From Sphaerimonospora mesophila NBRC 14179 = JCM 3151 (GTDB taxonomy: Bacteria > Actinomycetota > Actinomycetes > Streptosporangiales > Streptosporangiaceae): a stretch of 64,000 nt of DNA. The stretch lies in NCBI GenBank assembly GCA_001552515.1, contig BCRI01000001.1:88006-152005 (forward strand), given 5' to 3'. The translations under genes and the position numbers were made by a program. The notes under the pieces were generated by a model. The model did no database searches and had not been told where the DNA came from. It saw nothing but the letters and a program-made list of their open reading frames with translations. Of the stretch, positions 1 through 7,608 are shown one piece after another. Within the stretch, counting starts at the first letter, position 1. Every line of letters begins with the position of its first letter.

Positions 1-51
1 CGGTCCTCGCTCCCTCCCGCTCCGCCCCCTCGAGCCGTGAGTGACGGCCGG

Positions 52-462
52 TCAGCCGTGGTGGTCCGGGCCGGCGCGGGTGGGTGTGATACGGATGATC
101 ACCCGCTTGTCCCGGATCATCGCGGAACGGTAGTCGTCCCAGTCGGGGTGCTCCCCGCTGATCCGCCGGTAGTAGTCGACCAGGTGGTCCATCGCCTCGG
201 GCAGCGAGACGATCTCCGCGGTGCCCTCGACCTGGATCCACGGGCCGTAGAAGGCGTCCGTCATCACGGTGAGGAACGTCTGCGGATTCTTGCGCAGGTT
301 GCGGGTCTTGATCGCCGTCTCGCGGCTGCTGACCACGATGTACCCGTCCTCGTCGCAGCCGACGGTGACCGGAGACGTCTGCGGCCGACCGTCGGAGTGC
401 CACGTGAGCATGACGGCCCGGTGGTTGGTCCGGACGAATTCACGAGCCTTGTCTAGATCCAT
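52..462 (-). CDS. PPOX-class F420-dependent oxidoreductase family protein
   Basis: 136-residue single-domain split beta-barrel protein of the pyridoxamine 5'-phosphate oxidase-like superfamily, F420-binding type common in actinobacteria. Visible family features are the opening MDLDKAREFVRTNHRAVMLT, the strand GRPQTSPVTVGCDEDGYIVVSS and the segment KTRNLRKNPQTFLTVM, which is typical of cofactor-phosphate contacts. Such enzymes reduce small substrates with F420H2 in the cytoplasm; the substrate cannot be told from sequence. I chose the ATG at 462 because the longer upstream reading would start inside a strong inverted repeat (469-506). It stands alone, and its stop is close to the window edge. 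Confidence 0.8.
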   Translation of the reverse strand: MDLDKAREFVRTNHRAVMLTWHSDGRPQTSPVTVGCDEDGYIVVSSRETAIKTRNLRKNPQTFLTVMTDAFYGPWIQVEGTAEIVSLPEAMDHLVDYYRRISGEHPDWDDYRSAMIRDKRVIIRITPTRAGPDHHG

Positions 463-468
463 AACACA

Positions 469-506
469 ATGATGCGCCCGCACCGGGGATGGTGCGGGCG
501 CATCAT
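469..506 (-). terminator. Hairpin with perfect 16-bp arms
   Basis: Arms at 469-484 and 491-506 are exact inverse complements around a 6-base loop. It lies after the stop of the DUF4287 gene and just before the start of the PPOX gene, both on the minus strand, so it most likely ends transcription of the former. The bases after the stem on the minus strand are only moderately T-rich, as usual in actinobacterial terminators. Confidence 0.65.
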
Positions 507-533
507 GTCAGAGCCGGGGTAAGGGTCTGTTTT

Positions 534-752
534 CTAGGCCCGCCGCCGTCGTTCGTGCTCCCGGACGATCGCCGCGGCGTAGCCGTGGGTGAGTCCGTGC
601 TCGTCGGCCAGCCACTTCGCCCGTTCTTCACAGCGTAGGAACGATGGACCGTTATCGATGGTCTGGAACCACTCGGGGAGGTCGCGCCCGGTGATGGACG
701 GGACGCGGGCGATCAGCTTGGTCTGGGTCTCCGGCGAATGGTTCAGCGACAT
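534..752 (-). CDS. DUF4287 domain protein
   Basis: 72-residue protein that matches the DUF4287 family along its length: SPETQTKLIARVPSITGRDL, PEWFQTIDNGPSFLRCEER, WLADEHGLTHGYAAAIVREH. Function unknown; family members are small cytosolic proteins, often next to DUF5655 or stress genes. The ATG at 752 is preceded by GGAGGTG at good spacing, so the 11-residue longer form is less likely. It sits upstream of the PPOX gene but is separated from it by a strong hairpin. Confidence 0.8.
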   Translation of the reverse strand: MSLNHSPETQTKLIARVPSITGRDLPEWFQTIDNGPSFLRCEERAKWLADEHGLTHGYAAAIVREHERRRRA

Positions 753-917
753 GGCCACCTCCACGAAAACGCTGCTTTGTGTCACCCTGCATCACCGCCC
801 TTCGGTTGACAAGACCCTAACGTCATCATTTTGTTACAGGATGTTGATCGAAAGTGATGACACTTTCCATCTCGTCCTGATAGGCGCACCCCTACACGTA
901 CGCCCGGGGGCAACGGG

Positions 918-1709
918 TCAATCGCTGCTGGAGAAATAGCTGATGAAGCGGAGGATCTCCAGGTAGAGCCAGACGAGGCTCAGCGTCAGGCCGAACGCCA
1001 TCAGCCAGGAGTAGCGCTCCGGCACGCCGGCCCGCACCCCCTGCTCGACCTCACTGAAGTCGAGGAGCAGGAAGAAGCAGCCGAGCAGGATCATCGCGAC
1101 GCTGAAGATCCAGCCCAACGGGCTGTCGGTACGCAGACCGAGGCCACCGCCGACGAAGATGCTCGCGATCCAGTTGAGGAGCATGAGGCCGACCGCGGCG
1201 AACCCGGCGGCGATCACGAACTTCGTGAACTTCGGCGTGGGCCGGAAGATCTTGAGTGCGTAGACGGCCAGGGTGCCGCCGAAGGCCACCATCGTGCCGA
1301 CGACCGCCTGCAGGACGATCCCCTTGGCGATGTAGTCGTCCGCGATGTGGCTGATGATGCCGATCGCGACGCCGTAGCAGACGGCGTAGCCGAGAATGAG
1401 CGCGGGGTTCGTGCTCTGCTTGAACGAGACGATCAGTCCGATGACCAGACCGACCAGCGCCGCCGGGACGGCGAGAGCCGGGGGCAGGTCGAAGTACCAC
1501 GCCAGAGCCGCCGAGACGATCAGCGTGCCGAGCGTCATGAAGCCGCGCATCACGACGTCGTCGATCGTCATCGCCCGCCCGGCGGCGGGCGGCGCGTACG
1601 ACGGCGCGCCGTACATCGCGTTCAACTGGTCAACGGATGGCGTGGGAGTGGACCAGGTCTGCTGACCGCCCGCCCCACGCCGGGTGAATATGGGGTTCCT
1701 GCTCTGCAT
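918..1709 (-). CDS. Bax inhibitor-1/YccA-like membrane protein
   Basis: 263 residues. A cytoplasmic N-terminus of about 60 residues (MQSRNPIFTRRGAGG, then a Pro/Ala-rich stretch) is followed by about seven membrane segments, as in actinobacterial Bax inhibitor-1 (TMBIM) homologues. Recognisable are MTIDDVVMRGFMTLGTLIVSAALAW and the C-terminal SEVEQGVRAGVPERYSWLMAFGLTLSLVWLYLEILRFISYF, where the conserved acidic residues lie. The family includes pH-dependent calcium leak channels; the bacterial role is unclear. The ATG at 1709 has GGAGG ten bases upstream. The reading frame runs open far beyond it, but that part lacks family similarity. Confidence 0.85.
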   Translation of the reverse strand: MQSRNPIFTRRGAGGQQTWSTPTPSVDQLNAMYGAPSYAPPAAGRAMTIDDVVMRGFMTLGTLIVSAALAWYFDLPPALAVPAALVGLVIGLIVSFKQSTNPALILGYAVCYGVAIGIISHIADDYIAKGIVLQAVVGTMVAFGGTLAVYALKIFRPTPKFTKFVIAAGFAAVGLMLLNWIASIFVGGGLGLRTDSPLGWIFSVAMILLGCFFLLLDFSEVEQGVRAGVPERYSWLMAFGLTLSLVWLYLEILRFISYFSSSD

Positions 1710-1883
1710 CGCTGCTTGCCTCCAGGACGCGACTCGCCGATCAGCCTCTCGCACGGCTTTATCTGGGGATGTTGCCCGGGGAACGGCAGGCGCACAAGTC
1801 CTGCCACTCCACCATGTCGTCCAACGGTCAGGGATCGCTCCCGGTTCCCGTCCCGGCGTCCCCCGGCGACGATCGAGGTAGTG

Positions 1884-1908
1884 AAACTGGGATGTTTCCT
1901 TTACTTGA
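1884..1908 (+). repeat. 25-bp direct repeat, copy 1
   Basis: Begins AAACTGGGATG and ends TTTCCTTTACTTGA. Copy 2 at 2016-2040 differs at three positions. The core TTCCTTTACT also opens the leader of the secreted-protease paralogs near 52-64 kb. Confidence 0.6.
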
Positions 1909-2015
1909 GATATTCCAGCATAGCGCGAAGGCGTCGGTACTCGGCTTGGACAATGACCGCTGACCAGGAAAAACGAGTGCCGTTCCGCCATTGGCCGTCC
2001 CTTCGGCCGAGAGAC

Positions 2016-2040
2016 AAACTAGGACGGTTCCTTTACTTGA
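2016..2040 (+). repeat. 25-bp direct repeat, copy 2
   Basis: Begins AAACTAGGACG and ends GTTCCTTTACTTGA. Its end overlaps a 17-bp palindrome (ACTTGA-N5-TCAAGT, 2035-2051) that could be an operator for the downstream histidine kinase gene. Confidence 0.6.
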
Positions 2041-2302
2041 TGCATTCAAGTCTGGTGCTAGCGTGACAGGTACAGATTAGGACACCAGGCCCACGAGCAG
2101 GGCGGAAGACGCCTGACGCGGAACCCCCGTCCCATCTCGTCATAGAAGAACAGCTGCCGAAGCCCGGACCTGAAACACGCTCCCCGGTCCGAATTCCGGG
2201 TAGGTCGGGAGAAACCGGCAAACGGCGATGGGCGTCGCGCATGCCCCGGTCGATCACCACCAGCACCGCCGGGTAGCGGGCACGCCGTCAGGAGGACGTC
2301 GG

Positions 2303-3793
2303 ATGCAGGCCATCCATTCACTGTTGGAGCGCAAGCGGTTATCCGTCCGCGGCCCGCGCCCGCAGTCCCTCCGTGGGTACATCACGCTCTTGGCCACCCT
2401 GCTCGCGACGGTGCTGATGGTCCCGGCGGCGGTGCTGGGCACGATCGTGACCCGCCACGCGCTGACCGACGCGATGTGGACGGACGCGCGCGAGCAGGCG
2501 TCGATCACCGCCGCCGCCGTCCGGTCCGGTCGGCTCACCGATCCGATCACACCGCAGGTGTCCGGCATCGACCTGGTTCAGGTCGTCGGGCCCGGCCAGC
2601 GGGTCGTCGCCTCTTCTCCACGCGCGCTCGGCCTGCCGCCGCTGACCACGGTCTGGCCATCCGGGCGCGATTCCCAGGAGGATGTCGAGGTCTGCTCCGG
2701 CGACCGGCACGACTGCGTGCGCCTGTCCGCCATCCGGGTCGGGTCGCAGGTCGTGTACGCGGGGCGTCCCGCCTCGGTCACGACCGGGCCGCGCGGCTTC
2801 GATCTGCTCTTCGCGGCGCAGGCCGCCATCTTGATCGCATTGACCGGCTGGGGCGCGTGGAAGGTCGCCGGCCGGATCCTGCGTCCGGTCGAGGCCATCC
2901 GGGCCGAGCTGGCCGCCATCAACGTCCATGACCTGAGTACGCGAGTACCCGAGCCTCCCGGGGAGGACGAGATCGCCAAGCTCGCCCGCACCGTGAACAG
3001 CACGCTGAGCCGCATCGAACAGGCCAAGGAGACCACCATGCGTGCGCTTCAGTCGCAGCGGCAGTTCGCCGCCGACGCATCACACGAACTGCGCACCCCT
3101 CTGGCCGGGCTGCGCGCACAGTTGGAGGAGGCCAGACTCCATCCCGAGCAGACCGACGTGCGTGAGATGGCCGAGCACGCGCTGCGCGACGTCGAGCGGC
3201 TGCAGGCGATCATCTCCGATCTGCTCCTGCTGGCCCGGGTGGCGACGAGCGGGCCGGCCGAGTGGCGGCCGGTCGACCTGGGCGAGCTGGTGCAGGACGA
3301 GATCTGCCAGCGAGGAGGCCGGATCCAGCCGCAGCTCAGCATCGAGGACGACGTCATGGTCAAGGTCGTCCCCGGCTATGTCGGCCGGCTGGTGGGCAAT
3401 CTGCTGGACAACGCCCAGCGACACGCCAGGGGCACCATCGAGGTGTCGGTGCGCAAGGTCGGGCTGGACGCGGAACTGACCGTCAACGACGACGGCGAGG
3501 GCGTCCCCCCGGGTGAGCGCGAGCGGGTCTTCGAGCGGTTCATGCGACTCGACGCCGCACGCAGCCGCGACCGCGGCGGCACCGGGCTGGGCCTGGCCAT
3601 CGCCCGAGACGTCGCCCTGTCTCACGGCGGGAAACTCCGGGTGGAGGACTCCCTGCTCGGGGGCGCCCGGTTCGTGCTCCAGCTTCCGCTCATGGCGGCC
3701 CTGCACAGGATGCACGCGAACTCCGACAACGCCACGTCCTGCGGCAAGGGCCGTACGCGCGGCCCCGGCCGCCCCCATCGGGCCCGCCCGTGA
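2303..3793 (+). CDS. Sensor histidine kinase (orphan)
   Basis: 496-residue membrane sensor kinase. Order: membrane segment near residues 26-55, an extracytoplasmic domain of about 110 residues with a CSGDRHDC Cys pair, a second membrane segment near 175-195, a HAMP linker, then HisKA with ASHELRTP (His261) and HATPase_c with N-box LLDNAQRH, DDGEGVP and GGTGLGLAIA. It autophosphorylates and passes phosphate to a response regulator. No regulator gene lies beside it, which is unusual for this EnvZ-like type. ATG 2303 is preceded by AGGAGG. The C-terminal tail after LPLMAALHR is basic and looks unstructured. Confidence 0.9.
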   Translation: MQAIHSLLERKRLSVRGPRPQSLRGYITLLATLLATVLMVPAAVLGTIVTRHALTDAMWTDAREQASITAAAVRSGRLTDPITPQVSGIDLVQVVGPGQRVVASSPRALGLPPLTTVWPSGRDSQEDVEVCSGDRHDCVRLSAIRVGSQVVYAGRPASVTTGPRGFDLLFAAQAAILIALTGWGAWKVAGRILRPVEAIRAELAAINVHDLSTRVPEPPGEDEIAKLARTVNSTLSRIEQAKETTMRALQSQRQFAADASHELRTPLAGLRAQLEEARLHPEQTDVREMAEHALRDVERLQAIISDLLLLARVATSGPAEWRPVDLGELVQDEICQRGGRIQPQLSIEDDVMVKVVPGYVGRLVGNLLDNAQRHARGTIEVSVRKVGLDAELTVNDDGEGVPPGERERVFERFMRLDAARSRDRGGTGLGLAIARDVALSHGGKLRVEDSLLGGARFVLQLPLMAALHRMHANSDNATSCGKGRTRGPGRPHRARP

Positions 3794-3885
3794 TCTCCCT
3801 GGTCCGGCACGCGTCTGGCGGACCCGATGGCGGACCGTGACCTCGCCGCCGAGGTCACGGGTCCTTCCGGTGAGCGTCACGCGAG

Positions 3886-3958
3886 TGCCCCCGGTGGGAC
3901 TCGAACCCACACCACAGCCCTTTTAAGGGGCTTGCCTCTGCCATTGGGCTACGGGGGC
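3886..3958 (-). tRNA. tRNA-like gene with UAA anticodon and short variable loop
   Basis: Folds as a complete 73-nt cloverleaf: 7-bp acceptor (GCCCCCG / CGGGGGC, discriminator A), 3-bp D stem, anticodon stem AGCCC/GGGCT with loop CTTAAAA, five-base variable loop GTGGT, and T arm GTGGG-TTCGAGT-CCCAC. The anticodon is TAA, which would read the leucine codon UUA. A genuine bacterial tRNA-Leu should be class II with a long variable arm, and this one is not. It may be a non-canonical (allo-type) tRNA or charged with another amino acid. CCA is not encoded. Confidence 0.85.
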
Positions 3959-4105
3959 GTCGCGATCATATGTCAAGGATCAGTCATGTGTAACCGGTTG
4001 TGGCTTAGGTCGTGTTTCAAAGCCACGTCCTTGCTCGGATGACCCGTTCCCGGGCCGCGATCCGCGGTCGTGACGCGCCCCGTCGAGGTCGCTGCCAAGC
4101 AGCCT

Positions 4106-5455
4106 CTAGGTCGTCTTCACCTGGGCGGGCTGTCCTCCCTTCCTGGCCGCGGCGGCCCGGAACACATCGCGCGGGTGCTCGATCTCGCCCAGCGAGATGG
4201 TCTCCCTCTTGAAGAACAGCGCGAGCGTCCAATCTGCCACTACCCGCACCTTTCGGTTTAAGGTGGGCACTCGCGACAGATGGTACGTTCTGTGCATAAA
4301 CCAGGCAGGAAAGCCACGTAGCTTCATGCCGTAGACGTTCGCGACCCCTCGGTACAGGCCGAGACCGGCGACCGATCCGGCGTACTTGTGCCGATAGTCC
4401 TTCAGCTTCCCACCGCGCAGGTACGCCGCGACGTTGTCGCCGAGGACCCTGGCCTGCCGTACGGCGTGCTGGGCGTTGGGCGCGCAGTAGCGGCCGGGGT
4501 TGGTCATGTCGGGCACCCCGGCGATATCCCCGGCCGCGAAGGCGCCCTTGACCCCGGCGACGGTCAACCGGGTGGTCGTCTTGATCCGTCCGCGCTCGTC
4601 CAGGGGAAGGTCGGTGTAGTCGACGACCGGGCTGGGCTTCACGCCGGCGGTCCACACGATCGTCGCCGACTCGAACTCGTCGCCGTCGGAGGTCTTGACG
4701 AGGCCGCCCACACAGGACTCCAGCCGGGTCTCCATCTTGAGCTCGATGCCGCGCTCGCGGAGCTGCTCGGCCGTCCACTCGCCCATCTCGGGGCCGACCT
4801 CGGGCAGGATGCGGTCGCTGGCCTCGATGAGGACCCAGCGCAGATCGCTCTTCTTGATGGCCGGGTAGTACTTGATCGAGTCCTCGGTCATGTCCTCGAG
4901 CTCGGCGAGCGCCTCGATGCCCGCGAAACCACCGCCGACCACGACGAAGGTGAGCGCCCGGCGGCGCACCTCCGGGTCGTCGGTCGAGTCGGCCCGGTCG
5001 AGCAGGGCGAGGACCCGGTTGCGCAGTGCGATGGCCTCGCCGATGGTCTTGAAGCCGATCGCCGCGTCGGCCAGGCCGGGGATGGGCAGCGTCCGGGAGA
5101 TGGAGCCGGCCGCCATGACGACGACGTCGTACTCGATCTCCCGGGCGTGGCCGACGGACGGCTCGAAGACCAGGGTCCTGGCCGCGTGGTGCACCTTGGC
5201 GACCCGGCCGTTCAGGATCCGGACCTTCGGGAGCACGCGGCGGAGCGGGGCCACGACGTGGCGTGGGGAGATGTTCCCCGCCGCGGCCTCGGGGAGGAAC
5301 GGCTGGTAGGTCATGTAGGACTGCGGGTCGATCAGCGTGATCTGCACGCTCCCGTCGCGGAGCTCCGCGCGCAGCGTGCGCTGGAGACGCAGGCCGGTGT
5401 AGAGGCCCACGTATCCACCGCCGACGATGACGATGTGCTTCGGCTTGCGGTTCAT
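4106..5455 (-). CDS. ndh: Type II NADH dehydrogenase (FAD/NAD(P) oxidoreductase)
   Basis: 449 residues. N-terminal FAD-binding Rossmann motif IVIVGGGYVGLYTGLRL, the second dinucleotide motif FVVVGGGFAGIEALAEL (residues about 170-187), an ATG-like motif before the C-terminal FAD contact (GAFAAGDIAGVP) and a C-terminal amphipathic region are all present. It passes electrons from NADH to quinone without pumping protons, at the inner face of the membrane. A Rex-type palindrome (TTGTGAATCTATTCACAA) ends 14 bp upstream of the ATG at 5455, so expression is probably controlled by the NADH/NAD ratio. A methionine ten residues further upstream is less likely as start, because it would place the operator next to the start codon. 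Confidence 0.88.
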   Translation of the reverse strand: MNRKPKHIVIVGGGYVGLYTGLRLQRTLRAELRDGSVQITLIDPQSYMTYQPFLPEAAAGNISPRHVVAPLRRVLPKVRILNGRVAKVHHAARTLVFEPSVGHAREIEYDVVVMAAGSISRTLPIPGLADAAIGFKTIGEAIALRNRVLALLDRADSTDDPEVRRRALTFVVVGGGFAGIEALAELEDMTEDSIKYYPAIKKSDLRWVLIEASDRILPEVGPEMGEWTAEQLRERGIELKMETRLESCVGGLVKTSDGDEFESATIVWTAGVKPSPVVDYTDLPLDERGRIKTTTRLTVAGVKGAFAAGDIAGVPDMTNPGRYCAPNAQHAVRQARVLGDNVAAYLRGGKLKDYRHKYAGSVAGLGLYRGVANVYGMKLRGFPAWFMHRTYHLSRVPTLNRKVRVVADWTLALFFKRETISLGEIEHPRDVFRAAAARKGGQPAQVKTT

Positions 5456-5468
5456 GCTCCTGCCCTCA

Positions 5469-5488
5469 CTTGTGAATCTATTCACAAG
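5469..5488. promoter_or_regulatory. Rex-type operator upstream of ndh
   Basis: Perfect 20-bp palindrome, CTTGTGAAT-CT-ATTCACAAG, which fits the Rex consensus TTGTGAA-N4-TTCACAA exactly. It also fits the Crp pattern TGTGA-N6-TCACA, so either regulator is possible. The Rex reading is favoured by the target gene, an NADH dehydrogenase. Confidence 0.75.
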
Positions 5489-5621
5489 CTTAGGTCACGA
5501 GTTGGCATCCGCACCAACCCGCCTTGGGGAAAGTTATGCGGTTTTTCTGATCAGAGTCGAGGATGTCGGGTTTTCGCAGGTAGAAGATCCTTGGAACTTC
5601 TGTCGGTGACCGATTTCACAC

Positions 5622-5639
5622 TCGTGAAGCAGTTCACAA
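5622..5639. promoter_or_regulatory. Second Rex-like site
   Basis: TCGTGAA-GCAG-TTCACAA has one mismatch to the Rex consensus. It overlaps the 3' end of the uracil-DNA glycosylase gene and lies about 150 bp upstream of the main site, a spacing that would allow looping. Confidence 0.5.
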
Positions 5640-6440
5640 GCTCGTCGTCCGCGCGATCTCGACGGCCCTGGCGAAGACCGCGTCGAGCATCTCCGCCGTG
5701 ACCCTGCCCGTGAAGGTGTTCTGCTGGCTGGGGTGGTAACAGCCGATCAGCGTCACCGGGGCCGTGCCGTACGAGATGGGCACCTCCACTCCGTGCCCGA
5801 ACCGCGGTCTGCGCGACGGCAGCGTGAAGCCCGCCTCCCGCAGCGCGGGCCAGACGGCCTGCCAGGCGAAGCCGCCGAGCGCCACGATGACCCGGGTCGA
5901 CTCGGCCGTCATCGCGAGCTCCCGGGCCAGCCAGGGGAAGCACGCGTCCCGCTCCTGGGTGGTCGGTTTGTTCGCGGGCGGTGCGCACCGGACCGCCGCC
6001 ATCATCCGCGCCCCGATGAGCCGCTGACCGTCGCCGGCATGCGTGCTCGTCTCGCGGGTCGCCAGGCCCGTGCGGTACAGCGAGGCGAACAGCCAGTCAC
6101 CGCTGCGGTCCCCCGTGAAGATCCTGCCCGTACGGTTCCCACCATGCGCCGCCGGAGCGAGCCCGACGATGAGCGTATGCGGCCGGTCGTCACCCCAGCC
6201 GGGGATCGGCCGGCCCCAGTAGGTCTCGTCGGCGAACGCCCGCCGTTTGGTGTCGGCGACGCTCTCCCGCCACTCGACGAGCCGGGGGCAGGCCCGGCAC
6301 ACCGACTGGCGGGCGGTCAACTCCGCGACCGTACGGCTCTCGCCCGCGAGTTTGGCCACGTCGAGGGCGTCATGGGCGACGGGGGTGTCGGGTCCGGCGG
6401 GGTCGCCCGGCCATCCGGATCCGGGAGGAACAGCACTCAT
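5634..6440 (-). CDS. Family 5 (UDGb-type) uracil-DNA glycosylase
   Basis: 268 residues. Cys residues CRAC (near 50), RCAPP and the DAC before FPWL are placed as iron-sulfur ligands. Motif 1 [19 protein letters not shown] and motif 3 [14 protein letters not shown] are diagnostic for family 5, which lacks the polar catalytic residue of classic UDG motif 1. It removes uracil and related deaminated or damaged bases from DNA, a suitable repair task in a very GC-rich genome. The ATG at 6440 follows GGAT/GGCATG context; about 35 residues before the first Cys are low-complexity. Confidence 0.9.
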   Translation of the reverse strand: MSAVPPGSGWPGDPAGPDTPVAHDALDVAKLAGESRTVAELTARQSVCRACPRLVEWRESVADTKRRAFADETYWGRPIPGWGDDRPHTLIVGLAPAAHGGNRTGRIFTGDRSGDWLFASLYRTGLATRETSTHAGDGQRLIGARMMAAVRCAPPANKPTTQERDACFPWLARELAMTAESTRVIVALGGFAWQAVWPALREAGFTLPSRRPRFGHGVEVPISYGTAPVTLIGCYHPSQQNTFTGRVTAEMLDAVFARAVEIARTTSL

Positions 6441-6458
6441 GCCACCGATCGTGCCAGG

Positions 6459-6721
6459 TCACCCCGCCTGCCCGGGACGAGAACCCGGGAGTGCCCGGCT
6501 CACATCTCCGCTGCGAGGGACACGAGCGCTGCTGCGGGAGACGGCCACTCCCGCCAGGCACAGGGCGCCACCGGCCAGCGTGAGCGGACCGGGCACCTCG
6601 TCGAGCAGCAGCCAGGACATGAGCACGACCAGTGCCGGCACGACGTAGGTGGTGGCGCCCAGCCGGCCGGCCGTGGTGCGGGCCAGGTCGCCCGCCGAAG
6701 CGATGAGATTTCCATACGGCG
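6459..6721 (-). pseudogene. C-terminal remnant of an EamA/DMT transporter
   Basis: The minus strand encodes RLGATTYVVPALVVLMSW followed by LLLDEVPGPLTLAGGALCLAGVAVSRS, which is the last two membrane helices of an EamA-type drug/metabolite exporter. The first eight helices are absent, and the sequence upstream (towards 6750) has no similarity. No start or ribosome-binding site fits. It is probably a decayed gene whose 5' part was lost when the ArsR/P450 pair came to lie next to it. Confidence 0.65.
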
Positions 6722-6747
6722 AAGCTAAGCCGCGATCGTTTCGATGC

Positions 6748-7500
6748 TCAACGAAGTTTTTCGGGGCCGATGCCCAGGAGTTCCGCCAGCGCCCGTTCAC
6801 CGCCGGGCGTCACCTTCACCGCCCGGCCGGAACCTATCCGTACGCACCATCCCGCGTCGAACGCGTGGCGGCACAGCACGGCCCCGGCGGTTCCCGCCAG
6901 ATGCGGTCTGCGTTCGGTCCAGTCCAGGCAGCCGCGTACGAGAGGACGCCGCGTCCGCCGCCCTGTCAGGGCCATGCCCTGCTCGCCGAACCAGCGCATC
7001 CCCTCGTCGGTGAGCGCGAACCCGGTGTCCTGGCGCAGCAGTCCGCGCTCGGTCATCGCCTCGGTGATGGCGATGCCGAGCCGCCCGGCGAGATGGTCAT
7101 AGCAGGTGCGCCCGCGCGCGAGGGCGTTGCTCGCGCTCGCGGCGCGGAGCGTGCGCGGTCCGCCCTCCGCCGGCCCGGTCCCGGCCGGTACGGCATGCCC
7201 GGCGAGGTCCTCGATGAGGTGGGCGATCTCCGGATCCGCCAGCCGTACGTAACGATGGCGGCCCTGCCGTTCCTCGGCGAGCAGCCCGCCCTCGACGAGT
7301 CTGCCCAGGTGTTCGCTGGTGGTGGAGGCGGCCACGCCGGCATGCCGCGCGAGCTCGCTCGTCGTCCACGCGCGGCCGTCGAGAAGCGCGAGGCAGAACG
7401 CCGCCCGGGTTTCGTCGGCGAGCAGGGCGGCCAACGCGGCCAGGCGGGCTCCCGCGCCCCGGCCGCGGGCCCCGCCATCCGAACGTCGAGTACGAGCCAT
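6748..7500 (-). CDS. ArsR-type winged-helix regulator with C-terminal extension
   Basis: 250 residues. Residues about 20-90 form an ArsR/SmtB winged helix: LAALAALLADETRAAFCLALLDG, then ELARHAGVAASTTSEHLGRLVEGGLL (recognition helix) and the wing RHRYVRLAD. The remaining 150 residues are a separate C-terminal domain found in a subgroup of these regulators; no metal-binding ELCVCDL motif is present, so this is not a classical metal sensor. It is divergent from the P450 gene 109 bp away and probably controls it and itself. ATG 7500 has a G-rich Shine-Dalgarno stretch. Confidence 0.8.
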   Translation of the reverse strand: MARTRRSDGGARGRGAGARLAALAALLADETRAAFCLALLDGRAWTTSELARHAGVAASTTSEHLGRLVEGGLLAEERQGRHRYVRLADPEIAHLIEDLAGHAVPAGTGPAEGGPRTLRAASASNALARGRTCYDHLAGRLGIAITEAMTERGLLRQDTGFALTDEGMRWFGEQGMALTGRRTRRPLVRGCLDWTERRPHLAGTAGAVLCRHAFDAGWCVRIGSGRAVKVTPGGERALAELLGIGPEKLR

Positions 7501-7608
7501 GCCCCCAGCATGCGTCACGCACCGTTCGGCGATCCCCGAACCATCCCTCTCTCCCGCCCCCGGGAATGCGGGGAGTCCCGGAAAAAGATGTCTATCCGGG
7601 GGGAAAAT

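Larger units (their letters stand above)
1710..2302. other. 593-bp intergenic region with two promoter-like repeats
   Basis: No convincing gene is seen between the minus-strand BI-1 gene and the plus-strand histidine kinase. It holds two copies of a 25-bp element, described separately. Candidate promoter parts follow the second copy: TTGATG at 2037-2042 and TAGCGT at 2059-2064, pointing right. Confidence 0.5.

Noticed and set aside
1347..2066. Plus-strand frame opposite the BI-1 gene
   Set aside because: Arg-rich shadow translation with no start signal or family; the minus-strand gene explains the region.
3886..3958. Identification as bldA
   Set aside because: The anticodon fits, but bldA-type tRNA-Leu has a long variable arm and this gene does not.
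5469..5488. Counting the ndh palindrome as one more Crp site of the array regulon
   Set aside because: It fits TGTGA-N6-TCACA, but its inner bases complete the Rex consensus and the target is an NADH dehydrogenase, so Rex is the simpler reading.
6649..7608. N-terminal extension of more than 300 residues of the P450
   Set aside because: The frame is open by composition only; it overlaps the antisense ArsR gene and has no similarity to P450 or other domains.
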